From Streptomyces sp. ISL-12 (GTDB lineage: Bacteria > Actinomycetota > Actinomycetes > Streptomycetales > Streptomycetaceae), in NCBI RefSeq assembly GCF_018614415.1, contig NZ_JAGGOO010000025.1:42219-106218 (forward strand): a stretch of 64,000 bases of DNA, written 5' to 3'. The translations under genes were made by a program, and so were the position numbers. The notes beneath the pieces are model-generated. The model saw nothing but the letters and a program-made list of their open reading frames with translations. It was not told the DNA's origin and made no database searches. Shown in pieces: positions 26,228-35,078 of the stretch. The number at the start of each line of letters is the position of its first letter. The stretch's first letter is position 1.

Positions 26228-27133
26228 ATGATTGACCTGCGCCGGCTGCACGTCCTCAGGGCGGTCGCCCACTACGGCACGGTCACCGCCGCCGCCCGCG
26301 CCCTGCACTTCACGCCCTCCGCCGCCTCGCAGCAGATCCGCCGGCTCGCCCGGGAACTGGGCGTCGACCTGCTGGAGCCGCAGGGCCGCGGCGTACGGCT
26401 CACCCCCGCCGCCGAGAGCCTGCTCACGCACGCCGACGCCATCCAGGCCCGCTGGGAGGAGGCGGAGCTGGAACTGCACGCGGGCCGGGACGAGCCCGCC
26501 GGTCCGCTGCACGTGGCCGGGTTCCCGGTGGCCGTCTCGGTGCTGCTGGCGCCGATGACCGCCCGGCTGCGCGAACGCCATCCCCGCCTCACCGTCCGCA
26601 TCCGGGAGACGGACGTACCCGAGAGCTTCGACCTGCTCTTCGAGGGGGAGGCCGATCTCGCCGTGGTGGAGGCGACCCCGCGCAACCCGCCGCCGGGCGA
26701 CGCCCGCTTCGACCAGCGGCCCCTGCTGGACGACCCGTTCGACCTGGTCGTCCCCGAGGGCCATCCGCTCGCCGGGCGGAACCGGGTCGGTCTGGCGGAC
26801 GCGGCGCACGAGCCCTGGATCGCCCCGGTGCCCGGGAGTCCCTGCCGGTTGCACGTGATGTCGGCGTGCGGCGCCGCCGGTTTCACCCCCGACGTGGTCC
26901 ACCACGCGCGGGACTGGAACGTGACCGCCCACCTCGTCGCGCACGGCCTCGGCGTCGCCCTGATCCCGCGCCTGGCCCATCTGGTCCCGCACCTGCCCGT
27001 CACCCGGCTGCGCTGCGCCGACCGCCCGCACCGCACGCTGCTGACCTGCACCCGGCGCGGCGGACACCGGCGGCCGGCGGTCGCCGCGGCACTGGCGGAA
27101 CTGCGCGCCCTGGCACCGACGGCGGTGGCCTGA
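26228..27133 (+). CDS. LysR-family transcriptional regulator
   Basis: 301 residues from ATG 26228 (a GTG at 26219 would add three). N-terminal winged helix: DLRRLHVLRAVAHYGTVTAAARALHFTPS then QQIRRLARELGVDLLE. The ligand domain has LHVAGFPVAVSVLLAPMTARLRERHPRL and DLVVPEGHPLAG. It is of the branch close to regulators of export or amino-acid metabolism; the target is not clear because its upstream neighbour is the small CPxCG gene, divergent, which is a candidate. No Shine-Dalgarno is obvious, so a leaderless mRNA is possible. Confidence 0.9.
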   Translation: MIDLRRLHVLRAVAHYGTVTAAARALHFTPSAASQQIRRLARELGVDLLEPQGRGVRLTPAAESLLTHADAIQARWEEAELELHAGRDEPAGPLHVAGFPVAVSVLLAPMTARLRERHPRLTVRIRETDVPESFDLLFEGEADLAVVEATPRNPPPGDARFDQRPLLDDPFDLVVPEGHPLAGRNRVGLADAAHEPWIAPVPGSPCRLHVMSACGAAGFTPDVVHHARDWNVTAHLVAHGLGVALIPRLAHLVPHLPVTRLRCADRPHRTLLTCTRRGGHRRPAVAAALAELRALAPTAVA

Positions 27134-27181
27134 CACCGCGCCGCGAAACAGCAGCCGCGGAACAGCACGGGAACAGCACAA

Positions 27182-27211
27182 GGGGCCGGAGTCCCGAAGG
27201 ACCCCGGCCCC
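27182..27211. terminator. Bidirectional terminator hairpin
   Basis: GGGGCCGGAGTCC and GGACCCCGGCCCC pair (one mismatch) around loop CGAA between the convergent LysR and FMN reductase genes. Confidence 0.75.
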
Positions 27212-27234
27212 GCGCGGTGCCGAGCTTGCCGCAC

Positions 27235-27798
27235 TCAGGCGGCGGTGATCTCCCCGGCGTGGCCGTGCAGACGCGAGACGACCTCGGTCAGCTGGGCGGC
27301 GACCTCGGAGTCGTCCGCCGGGTGGGTCTCGGCGAAACGGGTCACCGAGCCGGGGATGGACAGCTTCAGCTCCTCGATCACCTTGCCGCCCGCGATGCCC
27401 ACGGCCTTGCGGGCGTCGTCCTGCGCCCACACGCCGCCGTACTGGCCGAAGGCGGTGCCGATGACGGCGACGGGCTTGCCGCCGAAGGCGCCGGCGCCGA
27501 ACGGGCGGGACAGCCAGTCGATGGCGTTCTTCAGCACGGCCGGCATGGTGCCGTTGTACTCCGGCGACAGGACCAGGAAGGCGTCGGAGGCCTGGGCGGC
27601 CTCACGCAGCCGGGCGGCGGCGGCCGGGACGCTGCCCTCGACGTCGATGTCCTCGTTGTAGAAGGGGATCTCGGCCAGTCCCTCGAACAGCTCCACCTCG
27701 GCCCCGGCCGGGGCGAGCTTGCGGGCCGCCTCGGCGAGCTGGCGGTTGTGCGAACCGGCGCGAAGGCTGCCGACGAGGGCGAGGATACGAACAGACAT
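27235..27798 (-). CDS. NADPH-dependent FMN reductase
   Basis: 187 residues, flavodoxin-like fold. Seen: RILALVGSLRAGSHNRQLAE with the phosphate-binding GSLRAGSHNRQ, ELFEGLAEIPFYNEDID, and FLVLSPEYNGTMPAVLKNAIDWLSR, the hallmark of the family that includes chromate and quinone reductases. GGAG lies eight bases before the ATG. Divergent from a TetR gene with two operators between them, so it is probably induced by the TetR ligand, e.g. quinones or other electrophiles. Confidence 0.92.
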   Translation of the reverse strand: MSVRILALVGSLRAGSHNRQLAEAARKLAPAGAEVELFEGLAEIPFYNEDIDVEGSVPAAAARLREAAQASDAFLVLSPEYNGTMPAVLKNAIDWLSRPFGAGAFGGKPVAVIGTAFGQYGGVWAQDDARKAVGIAGGKVIEELKLSIPGSVTRFAETHPADDSEVAAQLTEVVSRLHGHAGEITAA

Positions 27799-27859
27799 GG
27801 TGATGACTCCAGGCGCTGTAAACACTGCGGGACACCGCGAAACACTGCGGTTACGAATC

Positions 27860-27909
27860 CGGACCGAGGTCCGTTTAATGTTGTAGCACCTTAAGCGGAC
27901 CACGGTCCA
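27860..27909. promoter_or_regulatory. Two TetR-type operators in the divergent promoter region
   Basis: CGGACC-GA-GGTCCG (27860-27873, perfect) and CGGACC-AC-GGTCCA (27896-27909) are 36 bp apart between the FMN reductase and TetR genes. A direct repeat AAACACTGCGG at 27820 and 27840 lies in the reductase leader. Binding by the adjacent TetR protein is inferred. Confidence 0.7.
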
Positions 27910-27939
27910 GTTTTCTTCCCGATGCTTTACGCTGGCGAC

Positions 27940-28608
27940 ATGTCCGCCGCCCTTCCGCCCCGTCCCGCGTCCCCGGTTCCCGTCGACCCGCCCGAACTGC
28001 TGCAGCTCGGCACCGGCCCGCTGGAGAAGGAGCCGTGCCTGCGCGCGGACGCCGCGCGCAACCGCGCCCGGCTGCTGGAGGCCGCCGCGCGCCTGGTCGC
28101 GGAGCACGGCGCGGCCGGGGTCACCATGGAGGCGGTGGCCGCGGCGGCCCGGGTGGGCAAGGGCACGGTGTTCCGCCGCTTCGGCGACCGCACCGGACTG
28201 CTGATGGCGCTGATGGACCACTCGGAGCGGAAGTTCCAGGCCGCCCTGCTCAGCGGCCCGCCGCCACTGGGACCCGGGGCGCCGCCCGTGGAGCGGCTGC
28301 GCGCCTTCGGCTGCGCGCTGCTGCGCCGCGCGAGCGAGGAACTGGACCTGCAACTGGCCGCCGAACCCGGCCCCGGGCGCCGCTACACCGTCCCGGCCCG
28401 CCGCTTCCACAACGCCCACGTGGCCCTGCTGCTGCGCCAGCTGGTCCCGGACGCCGACAGCGAACTGCTCGCGCACACCCTGATGTCCTCGCTCGACCCG
28501 GTGCTGGTCCATCACCTGACCGTGCAGTGCGGGATGCCCCTGGCCCGGCTGGAGCGGGCCTGGACGGACCTGGTGGCCCGGACGACCGGGACGCCGCCGC
28601 CCCGGTGA
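27940..28608 (+). CDS. TetR-family transcriptional regulator
   Basis: 222 residues from ATG 27940; an ATG at 27922 would add six. A 35-residue N-terminal arm precedes the helix-turn-helix RNRARLLEAAARLVAEHG, GVTMEAVAAAARVGKGTVFRRFGDR. The C-terminal ligand domain is not recognisable beyond the fold. It is divergent from the FMN reductase gene with two operators between them and most likely represses both promoters. Confidence 0.9.
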   Translation: MSAALPPRPASPVPVDPPELLQLGTGPLEKEPCLRADAARNRARLLEAAARLVAEHGAAGVTMEAVAAAARVGKGTVFRRFGDRTGLLMALMDHSERKFQAALLSGPPPLGPGAPPVERLRAFGCALLRRASEELDLQLAAEPGPGRRYTVPARRFHNAHVALLLRQLVPDADSELLAHTLMSSLDPVLVHHLTVQCGMPLARLERAWTDLVARTTGTPPPR

Positions 28609-28659
28609 CCGGAACGCACGCTCACACTCCGTCAGTTTCCCTACGCGGTCCCGTAGTTG

Positions 28660-28672
28660 GTCCGATCCGGAC
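28660..28672 (+). promoter_or_regulatory. Palindrome upstream of the LacI gene
   Basis: GTCCG-ATC-CGGAC lies 55 bp before the LacI-family gene; candidate autoregulatory operator. Confidence 0.45.
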
Positions 28673-28726
28673 TACCTTCCCCCGGCCGCCGTCCCGCCCC
28701 GCGGCTCTGCCAGGATGCCGTACGTC

Positions 28727-29734
28727 ATGGTGCAGATACCGAACCCGCCCGTGCCCACGAGCGCCGATGTGGCCCGTCTGGCCGGCGTCTCCCGCGCGAC
28801 CGTCTCCTACGTCCTGAACAACACCCACGCCGTCCGCATCAGCGAACCCACCCGCCGCCGGGTCCGCGAGGCCGCCGAACAGCTCGGCTACGTCCCGCAC
28901 GCGGCGGCCCGCACCCTGCGCGCCGGCCACAGCCGCACGGTCGTGATGCCGGCGCCCGCGTTCCCCGCCGGCCCGCTCTACACCCGCTTCGTCGGCGAAC
29001 TCCAGAAGGCCCTCGCCCACCTCGACTACACCGTCGTGCAGTACGGCGCCGGCGGCCCGTACGGCGACGACAGCGCCCGCGCCTGGGCGGAGCTGCGGCC
29101 GATCGCCGTCCTGGTCCCCGGACCCGGCCTCGGCCCGCGCGGCGTGGAGGTGCTGAAGCGCTCGGGCGCCCGCGCGGTGGTGACCTTGGGGCCCGAGGCC
29201 GTCGACGGCGCCCACGCCCTGATCATGGACCACCGGGCCGTCGGCCACGCCGCGGGCCGGCACCTGTACGAACGCGGGCGCCGCCGCGTCGGTGTGGTCA
29301 TGCCGGCCGAACCCGGCCTGCGGCTCTTCTCCGTACCCCGCCTGGCGGGCGTCCGCCGCGCCCTGCGCGGCACCGACGCGACCCTGACCGAACTGCCCCT
29401 CCCCTACGAGGAGGAGGCCGCCGCCCGGCTCGCCGCCCGCTGGGACACCCTGGGCCTGGACGCCGTGTTCGCCTACAACGACGAGTACGCCATGCTGCTC
29501 TGCCGCGCCCTCCAGGACGCCGGTGTCCCCATCCCCGGGCGGACGGCCGTGCTCGGCGCCGACGACCTCGTGCTGGGCCGGCTGCTGAGGCCGCGGCTGA
29601 GCACCGTACGCCTCGAACTGCCCGCGGGCCGCGAACTCGCCGCGCTCGTCGACCGTGCCGTGCGCGAACCCGGCGCCGTGCCCGAGCACCGCGCGGTCCT
29701 CGGCGCGTCCGTGGTGCACCGCGACTCCAGCTGA
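28727..29734 (+). CDS. LacI-family transcriptional regulator
   Basis: 335 residues. The start at ATG 28727 is preferred to ATG 28715 because AGGA sits 11 bases ahead; at 28715 it would touch the start codon. Helix-turn-helix: TSADVARLAGVSRATVSYVLNN and hinge helix GYVPHAAARTLRAGHS. The periplasmic-binding-protein-like ligand domain follows (VMPAEPGLRLFSVPRLAGVRRAL, AVFAYNDEYAMLLCRALQDAGV). No sugar gene is adjacent, so the target is open; it may only control itself through 28660-28672 or act at a distance. Confidence 0.88.
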   Translation: MVQIPNPPVPTSADVARLAGVSRATVSYVLNNTHAVRISEPTRRRVREAAEQLGYVPHAAARTLRAGHSRTVVMPAPAFPAGPLYTRFVGELQKALAHLDYTVVQYGAGGPYGDDSARAWAELRPIAVLVPGPGLGPRGVEVLKRSGARAVVTLGPEAVDGAHALIMDHRAVGHAAGRHLYERGRRRVGVVMPAEPGLRLFSVPRLAGVRRALRGTDATLTELPLPYEEEAAARLAARWDTLGLDAVFAYNDEYAMLLCRALQDAGVPIPGRTAVLGADDLVLGRLLRPRLSTVRLELPAGRELAALVDRAVREPGAVPEHRAVLGASVVHRDSS

Positions 29735-29770
29735 GCCCGGCCCCGCGCGAGGACCGCGCCGGCGGCCGGA

Positions 29771-30157
<387 letters not shown>

Positions 30158-30276
30158 GGCTGATCCCTCTTCCTGGTCGGGGGCGGGTGCCGTCGGCGCA
30201 AACAGCGAAGGCCGAGCGGGTATTCCGCGCACGTACCCATGTGGCCCCGGCGCACACCACCCACCAGACTGGCCCC

Positions 30277-31710
30277 ATGACGGAAACGGAATCCAACGTG
30301 TACGACGTCGTGGTGATCGGCGCCGGCCCGGTCGGCGAGAACGTCGCCGACCGCACCCGGGCGGCCGGACTGACCACCGCGATAGTGGAGAGCGAACTGG
30401 TCGGCGGTGAGTGCTCCTACTGGGCGTGCATGCCCAGCAAGGCCCTGCTGCGCCCGGTCATCGCCCGGGCCGACGCCCGCCGCACCCCCGGACTGGGCCA
30501 GGCGGTCCAGGGCCCCCTCGACGCCTCCGCGGTCCTCGCCCACCGCGACTACTACACCTCGGACTGGAAGGACGACGGCCAGGTCCAGTGGATCGAGGGC
30601 ATCGGCGCCGACCTGTACCGCGGACAGGGACGCCTCGCCGGGCCGCGCACCGTGGAGGTGACCGGACCCGACGGGGAGCGGCGCGTCCTCACCGCCCGGC
30701 ACGCCGTCGCCGTCTGCACCGGCAGCCGCGCCGCCCTGCCCCCGCTGCCGGGCCTGGCCGACGTCCGCCCGTGGACCAGCCGCGAGGCGACCAGCGCCCA
30801 GCGGGCGCCGGGCCGGCTGATCGTGGTCGGCGGCGGAGTCGTGGCCGTCGAGATGGCCACCGCCTGGCAGGCCCTCGGCGCGCGCGTCACCGTACTGGTG
30901 CGGGGCGGGGGACTGCTGGAGCGCATGGAGCCGTTCGCCGGGGAACTGGTCGCCGAGGCGCTCACCGAGGCCGGCGCCGACCTGCGCACCGGCACGTCCG
31001 TGAAGTCCGTCAGCCGGGAGAACGGCACCGTCGTCGCCGTCACCGACGGCGGCGACCGGATCGAGGCCGACGAGATCCTCTTCGCCACCGGGCGCGCGCC
31101 GCGCACCGACGACCTCGGCCTGGAGACCGTCGGACTGGAGCCGGGCTCCTGGCTGGAGACCGACGACAGCCTGCGCGTCACCGGCCACGACTGGCTGTAC
31201 GCCGTCGGGGACGTCAACCACCGGGCCCTCCTCACCCACCAGGGCAAGTACCAGGCGCGGATCGCGGGCGCCGCCATCGCCGCCCGCGCCTCCGGCGAGG
31301 GCGCCCTGGACTCCGGCCCGTGGGGCGCGCACGCCGCGACCGCCGACCACGCCGCCGTCCCCCAGGTGGTCTTCACCGACCCCGAGGCGGCCTCCGTCGG
31401 CCTGACCCTGGCCGAGGCCGAACAGGCGGGCCACCGCGTCCGCGCCGTCGACGTGGACCTCTCCACGGTGGCCGGCGCCGGTCTCTACGCCGACGGCTAC
31501 CGGGGCCGCGCCCGGATGGTCGTCGACCTGGAGGACGAGATCGTGCGGGGCGTGACCTTCGTCGGCCCCGGGGTCGGCGAGATGATCCACTCGGCGACCG
31601 TCGCCGTCGCCGGCCAGGTCCCGGTCGGCCGGCTCTGGCACGCGGTGCCGTCCTACCCGACGATCAGCGAGGTGTGGCTGCGGCTGCTGGAGTCCTACCG
31701 CGACAGCTGA
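30277..31710 (+). CDS. Pyridine nucleotide-disulfide oxidoreductase, dihydrolipoamide dehydrogenase-like
   Basis: 477 residues, class I flavoprotein disulfide reductase. FAD fold: YDVVVIGAGPVGENVADRTRAAG; redox cysteines: GGECSYWACMPSKALLRP (CX4C); NAD(P) fold: LIVVGGGVVAVEMATAWQALG; C-terminal dimer interface: VVFTDPEAASVGLTLAEAEQ. At the position of the dimer-interface His-Glu pair it has HAVPSYPTISEVWLRLLES, i.e. HxxPTxxE-like, consistent with this branch. The substrate disulfide is unknown; lipoamide or mycothione-like disulfides are options. ATG 30277 begins the conserved part. Confidence 0.88.
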   Translation: MTETESNVYDVVVIGAGPVGENVADRTRAAGLTTAIVESELVGGECSYWACMPSKALLRPVIARADARRTPGLGQAVQGPLDASAVLAHRDYYTSDWKDDGQVQWIEGIGADLYRGQGRLAGPRTVEVTGPDGERRVLTARHAVAVCTGSRAALPPLPGLADVRPWTSREATSAQRAPGRLIVVGGGVVAVEMATAWQALGARVTVLVRGGGLLERMEPFAGELVAEALTEAGADLRTGTSVKSVSRENGTVVAVTDGGDRIEADEILFATGRAPRTDDLGLETVGLEPGSWLETDDSLRVTGHDWLYAVGDVNHRALLTHQGKYQARIAGAAIAARASGEGALDSGPWGAHAATADHAAVPQVVFTDPEAASVGLTLAEAEQAGHRVRAVDVDLSTVAGAGLYADGYRGRARMVVDLEDEIVRGVTFVGPGVGEMIHSATVAVAGQVPVGRLWHAVPSYPTISEVWLRLLESYRDS

Positions 31711-31739
31711 CCGCCGTCCCGCGGCACCGCCGCCCGTCC

Positions 31740-31759
31740 GGCCCGCCCGCCCGCGGGCC
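31740..31759. terminator. Hairpin between convergent genes
   Basis: GGCCCGC-CCGCCC-GCGGGCC between the flavoprotein and deformylase genes; possible bidirectional terminator. Confidence 0.45.
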
Positions 31760-31818
31760 GGCCCGGCGCGGGCAGCGGGGCCGCAGTCGCCGTCGTACGG
31801 GTGCGGCCCGCCGAGCAC

Positions 31819-32463
31819 TCAGTCCAGGTCGAAGCCGAGCGCTGCCGCCGCCTCGTGCGGTGTGGGCTGTGACCAGCGTTCCGTCATCGCCCGGGCCGAC
31901 GCCAGCGAGCGCGGCTGCGCGCGGTCAAGGTACAGCGTCCCGTCCAAGTGGTCCGTCTCGTGCTGCACGATCCGGGCGGGCCACCCGGTGAACACCTCGT
32001 CCAGCGCGCGGCCGTGCTCGTCCGCCCCCGTCAGCCGTACCGCCGCGGGCCGGGCCACCACCGCCTGCCAGCCCGGCACGCTCAGACAGCCCTCGTAGAA
32101 CGCGGCCCGGCCGTCACCGGCCGGCTCGTACGCCGGATTGACCAGGACCCGGAACGGCTGCGGCACCCGCCCGCGCGCCCGGCGCACCTGGGGCGGCACC
32201 GGCGCCGGGTCCTCGATCACCGCGATCCGCAGCCCCACCCCCACCTGCACGGCCGCCAGGCCGACCCCCGGCGCCGCCCGCATGGTCACCCGCAGCGCCT
32301 CGACGAACCGGGCCAGCAGCGCGGGCTCCAACTGTCCGTCGAACGGCTCGGCCGCGCGCCGCAGCACCGGATCACCGGCCTCGACGATCGGCAACGGGCC
32401 ACCAGGGGCCAGGAGTTCCTCGACACGCTCGGCGATCGGCGTACGCCCGGCCCAAGTTCCCAT
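31819..32463 (-). CDS. def: Peptide deformylase
   Basis: 214 residues. Removes the formyl group from new proteins. All three motifs are intact: GVGLAAVQVG (66-75), EGCLS (124-128, metal Cys) and QHETDH (167-172, metal His and catalytic Glu). Streptomyces carry several deformylases; this standalone copy, away from the fmt gene, is probably an accessory one. Confidence 0.95.
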   Translation of the reverse strand: MGTWAGRTPIAERVEELLAPGGPLPIVEAGDPVLRRAAEPFDGQLEPALLARFVEALRVTMRAAPGVGLAAVQVGVGLRIAVIEDPAPVPPQVRRARGRVPQPFRVLVNPAYEPAGDGRAAFYEGCLSVPGWQAVVARPAAVRLTGADEHGRALDEVFTGWPARIVQHETDHLDGTLYLDRAQPRSLASARAMTERWSQPTPHEAAAALGFDLD

Positions 32464-32506
32464 CACGCCAGGATGCCACGGCCCACTGACACCACCCCGC
32501 GCGCGA

Positions 32507-32520
32507 GTGACGCACATCAC
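32507..32520 (+). promoter_or_regulatory. Crp-like palindrome before the PepSY gene
   Basis: GTGA-CGCACA-TCAC has the half-sites and spacing of Crp family targets. It lies 78 bp before the PepSY membrane protein gene in the divergent region with the deformylase gene. Confidence 0.5.
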
Positions 32521-32598
32521 AGGAATCGCCGGGCACTCGGTGCCTCCCGGAGCCGACCACTGGACCGTCACGCCCGACGACGCCCCGGAGAGACGCCC

Positions 32599-34017
32599 AT
32601 GACCACCGCTTCCTCGACCACCACGGACGAGGCCCCGCAACCGGCCGCCGCGCAGCCAGCGCCCGGCAGATGGTCCCCGCTGCGCCCCCTCGTGCTGCGC
32701 CTGCACTTCTACGCCGGGGTGTTCGTCGCCCCCTTCCTCCTGGTCGCGGCCGTCACCGTCCTGCTGTACGCCGCCTCCTTCCAGGCCGAGAAGCTCGTCT
32801 ACGCCCACGAACTGACCGTTCCCGAGGTGGGCGGGGCCAAGCTGCCGGTCTCCGAGCAGGTCGCCGCCGCCCGCGAGGCCCACCCCGAGGGCACCGTCTC
32901 CGCCGTGCGCCCCTCGCCCGCCGACGACGCCACCACCAGGGTGATGCTCTCCGGCGTCGCGGGCGTCGACCCCGCCCACACGCTCGCCGTCTTCGTCGAC
33001 CCCTGCACCGCCGAGGTGCGCGGCGCCCTCGAACAGTACGGCTCCACCGGCGCGCTCCCGCTGCGCACCTGGATCGACGAGTTCCACCGCGACCTGCACC
33101 TCGGTCAGACCGGCCGGCTCTACAGCGAGTTCGCGGCGAGCTGGCTGTGGGTGATCGCGGGCGGCGGACTGGTGCTGTGGTTCTCCCGGCGGCGAGCCCG
33201 GCGCAAGCTGCGCGGCACCAGCGGCCGCCGCCGCACCCTCGGCCTGCACGGTGCGACCGGCGCCTGGATCGCGGCCGGGCTCGTCTTCCTCTCGGCGACC
33301 GGCCTGACCTGGTCCACGTACGCCGGGGCCAATGTCGAGAAGCTGCGTGTCTCGCTCGGCCAGACCACCCCCGCCGTGTCCTCGGCCGCGGCGGGCGGCG
33401 AGCACGCGGGCCACGGCGCGGCGGCGGGCGCCGGAGGGGACGCGGCGCACGGGGTCGGCCTCGACCAGGTGCTGGCCGCCGCCCGCGCCGAGGGCCTCGG
33501 CGACCCGGTCGAGATCGTCCCGCCCGCCGACGCGTCCACCGCGTACGTCGTGCGGCAGGTGCAGCGCAGCTGGCCGGAGAAGCAGGACTCGGTCGCCGTG
33601 GACCCGGCGACCGGTGAGGTCACCGACGTGCTGCGGTTCGCGGACTACCCGGTGCTGGCCAAGCTCACCCGCTGGGGCATCGACCTGCACACCGGCAACC
33701 TGTTCGGCCTCGTCAACCAGCTCGCCCTGATGGCACTGGCGCTCGCGCTCGTCCTGCTCATCGTCTGGGGCTACCGCATGTGGTGGCAGCGCGGACGCGG
33801 CTCCTCCTTCGGCCGCCCGATCCCGCGCGGCGCCTGGCAGCAGGTGCCGCCGTACCTCCTCGTACCGCTGCTGGCCTGCGCCGCGGTCCTCGGCTACTTC
33901 GTGCCGCTGCTCGGCATCCCGCTCGCGGCGTTCCTCGCGGCCGACATCGTCCTCGGCGAGATCATGTACCGCCGGGGCCGCCGGACGTACGCGAGCGGCC
34001 CGGCGGCGAGGCGCTGA
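32599..34017 (+). CDS. PepSY-associated membrane protein (PiuB-like)
   Basis: 472 residues. Four main hydrophobic spans are visible: HFYAGVFVAPFLLVAAVTVLL near 40, ASWLWVIAGGGLVLWF near 185, GAWIAAGLVFLSATGLTW near 225 and QLALMALALALVLLIVWGYR near 385, plus two more near the C-terminus. The histidine-bearing LRLHFYAG and the HRDLHLG segment are typical of the PepSY_TM family, linked to iron uptake or ferric reduction. A His/Gly-rich loop (GGEHAGHGAAAGAGG) could bind metal. Iron reduction or transport is inferred from the family. Confidence 0.88.
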   Translation: MTTASSTTTDEAPQPAAAQPAPGRWSPLRPLVLRLHFYAGVFVAPFLLVAAVTVLLYAASFQAEKLVYAHELTVPEVGGAKLPVSEQVAAAREAHPEGTVSAVRPSPADDATTRVMLSGVAGVDPAHTLAVFVDPCTAEVRGALEQYGSTGALPLRTWIDEFHRDLHLGQTGRLYSEFAASWLWVIAGGGLVLWFSRRRARRKLRGTSGRRRTLGLHGATGAWIAAGLVFLSATGLTWSTYAGANVEKLRVSLGQTTPAVSSAAAGGEHAGHGAAAGAGGDAAHGVGLDQVLAAARAEGLGDPVEIVPPADASTAYVVRQVQRSWPEKQDSVAVDPATGEVTDVLRFADYPVLAKLTRWGIDLHTGNLFGLVNQLALMALALALVLLIVWGYRMWWQRGRGSSFGRPIPRGAWQQVPPYLLVPLLACAAVLGYFVPLLGIPLAAFLAADIVLGEIMYRRGRRTYASGPAARR

Positions 34018-34053
34018 GCCCCGCGGCCGGGCCGCCCGGACCAGGCGGCCGGC

Positions 34054-34437
34054 TCAGACCTCCGCGAAGTCGCCCCCGAGGGCCGCGGCGATCCGCAGCT
34101 GGGAGTCGGCCTCGTCCTGCCTGCCCTGCCGCTCCAGCGTCCGGCCCAGCATCAGCCGGGCGTAGTGCTCCACCGGGTCACGCTCGACGATGACCCGCAA
34201 CTCGGCCTCGGCGCGGTTCAGCTGGGCGGAGTGGTAGTAGGAGCGGGCGAGCAGCAGCCGCGGCCCGGTCTGCTCCGGCACCTCCTCGACCAGCCGGCCG
34301 AGGACCAGGGCCGCCGCCGCGTAGTTCTTGGCGTCGAAGAACGTCCGGGCGCGCTCCCAGCGCTCGGCGGGCGTTCCGTGGTCGTAGTACGCCGGGTAGG
34401 CCGGGCGGGCGGGGCGTGTCGAGTGGGTCGTGTTCAC
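34054..34437 (-). CDS. Small tetratricopeptide repeat protein
   Basis: 127 residues. Three TPR-like helical pairs: ERARTFFDAKNYAAAALVLGRL, PRLLLARSYYHSAQLNRAEAEL, HYARLMLGRTLERQGRQDEAD. Cytosolic, no catalytic motif; probable adaptor protein. A 21-bp perfect palindrome lies 22 bp before the start. Confidence 0.88.
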   Translation of the reverse strand: MNTTHSTRPARPAYPAYYDHGTPAERWERARTFFDAKNYAAAALVLGRLVEEVPEQTGPRLLLARSYYHSAQLNRAEAELRVIVERDPVEHYARLMLGRTLERQGRQDEADSQLRIAAALGGDFAEV

Positions 34438-34458
34438 GGGTGGCCTCCTTCGGACCGG

Positions 34459-34479
34459 TCAACCACGCGAGGTGGTTGA
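34459..34479 (-). promoter_or_regulatory. Perfect 21-bp operator before the TPR gene
   Basis: TCAACCAC-GCGAG-GTGGTTGA, 8-bp arms without mismatch, between the TPR gene (minus) and the small hypothetical gene (plus). Likely bound by a dimeric MarR/TetR-like regulator; which one is unknown. Confidence 0.6.
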
Positions 34480-34630
34480 ACATTCCACGACCGGCGGGGT
34501 GCGTGCCCGCCGGGCCCCGAGCGCCGGCGGCGATGTCAGTGCCTTGCCGCAGAATGCGGGTCAGCGAGATCAACTCCGGCCGGACCGGGTAGGCGGTCTC
34601 GGGTCCCGCCCCGCAGAAAGGCCCTCGTCG

Positions 34631-34957
34631 ATGCCGTCCACCACCGCCGGCCAGTCCAGCCCGGACGCCGCCCAGGTCCTGCGTGTCGTCTCCGACCCGC
34701 GCACCCCCGTCTTCGTGACCGAACACCCGGGCGGGCGGCGCAGATACGGTTACTGGCGGCCCATGGAGCCCGGCATGCCGACGGGCGGCTGTTACGTCGC
34801 CCTGCCCACCGCCGTCTGCGAGGAACTGCGCTCCGCCGGCCGGATCGCCCTCGACGACCCCATCGTCGACCCCGCCAAGACGACCTGCCGCGTCCGGCCC
34901 GTCCCCGCCCACACCGCCTCCGCCCGCGCACGCCGGCAGTGGGCCCGCGCGGCATGA
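34631..34957 (+). CDS. Small conserved hypothetical protein
   Basis: 108 residues: VLRVVSDPRTPVFVTEHPGG then RYGYWRPMEPGMPTGGCYVALP and VDPAKTTCRVRP. No known motif; the sequence reads as a well-ordered soluble protein with normal Streptomyces codon use. I do not recognise the family. The start at 34631 is the only ATG ahead of the conserved-looking core. Confidence 0.65.
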   Translation: MPSTTAGQSSPDAAQVLRVVSDPRTPVFVTEHPGGRRRYGYWRPMEPGMPTGGCYVALPTAVCEELRSAGRIALDDPIVDPAKTTCRVRPVPAHTASARARRQWARAA

Positions 34958-34993
34958 CGGACGCACGTCCAACGAAGCCCGACAACAGGGCAG

Positions 34994-35022
34994 TTGACAC
35001 CGGCTGAGGCAAGTGTTCCTAA
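34994..35022 (+). promoter_or_regulatory. Promoter of the DUF3500 gene
   Basis: Perfect -35 TTGACA (34994-34999) and a weak -10 TCCTAA (35017-35022) with 17-base spacer, about 57 bp before the ATG. Confidence 0.5.
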
Positions 35023-35078
35023 GCCACGCACAGCTTCCTGCTACCGTCTCCCTAATTGTTGACGAAATCGTTCAGCAC

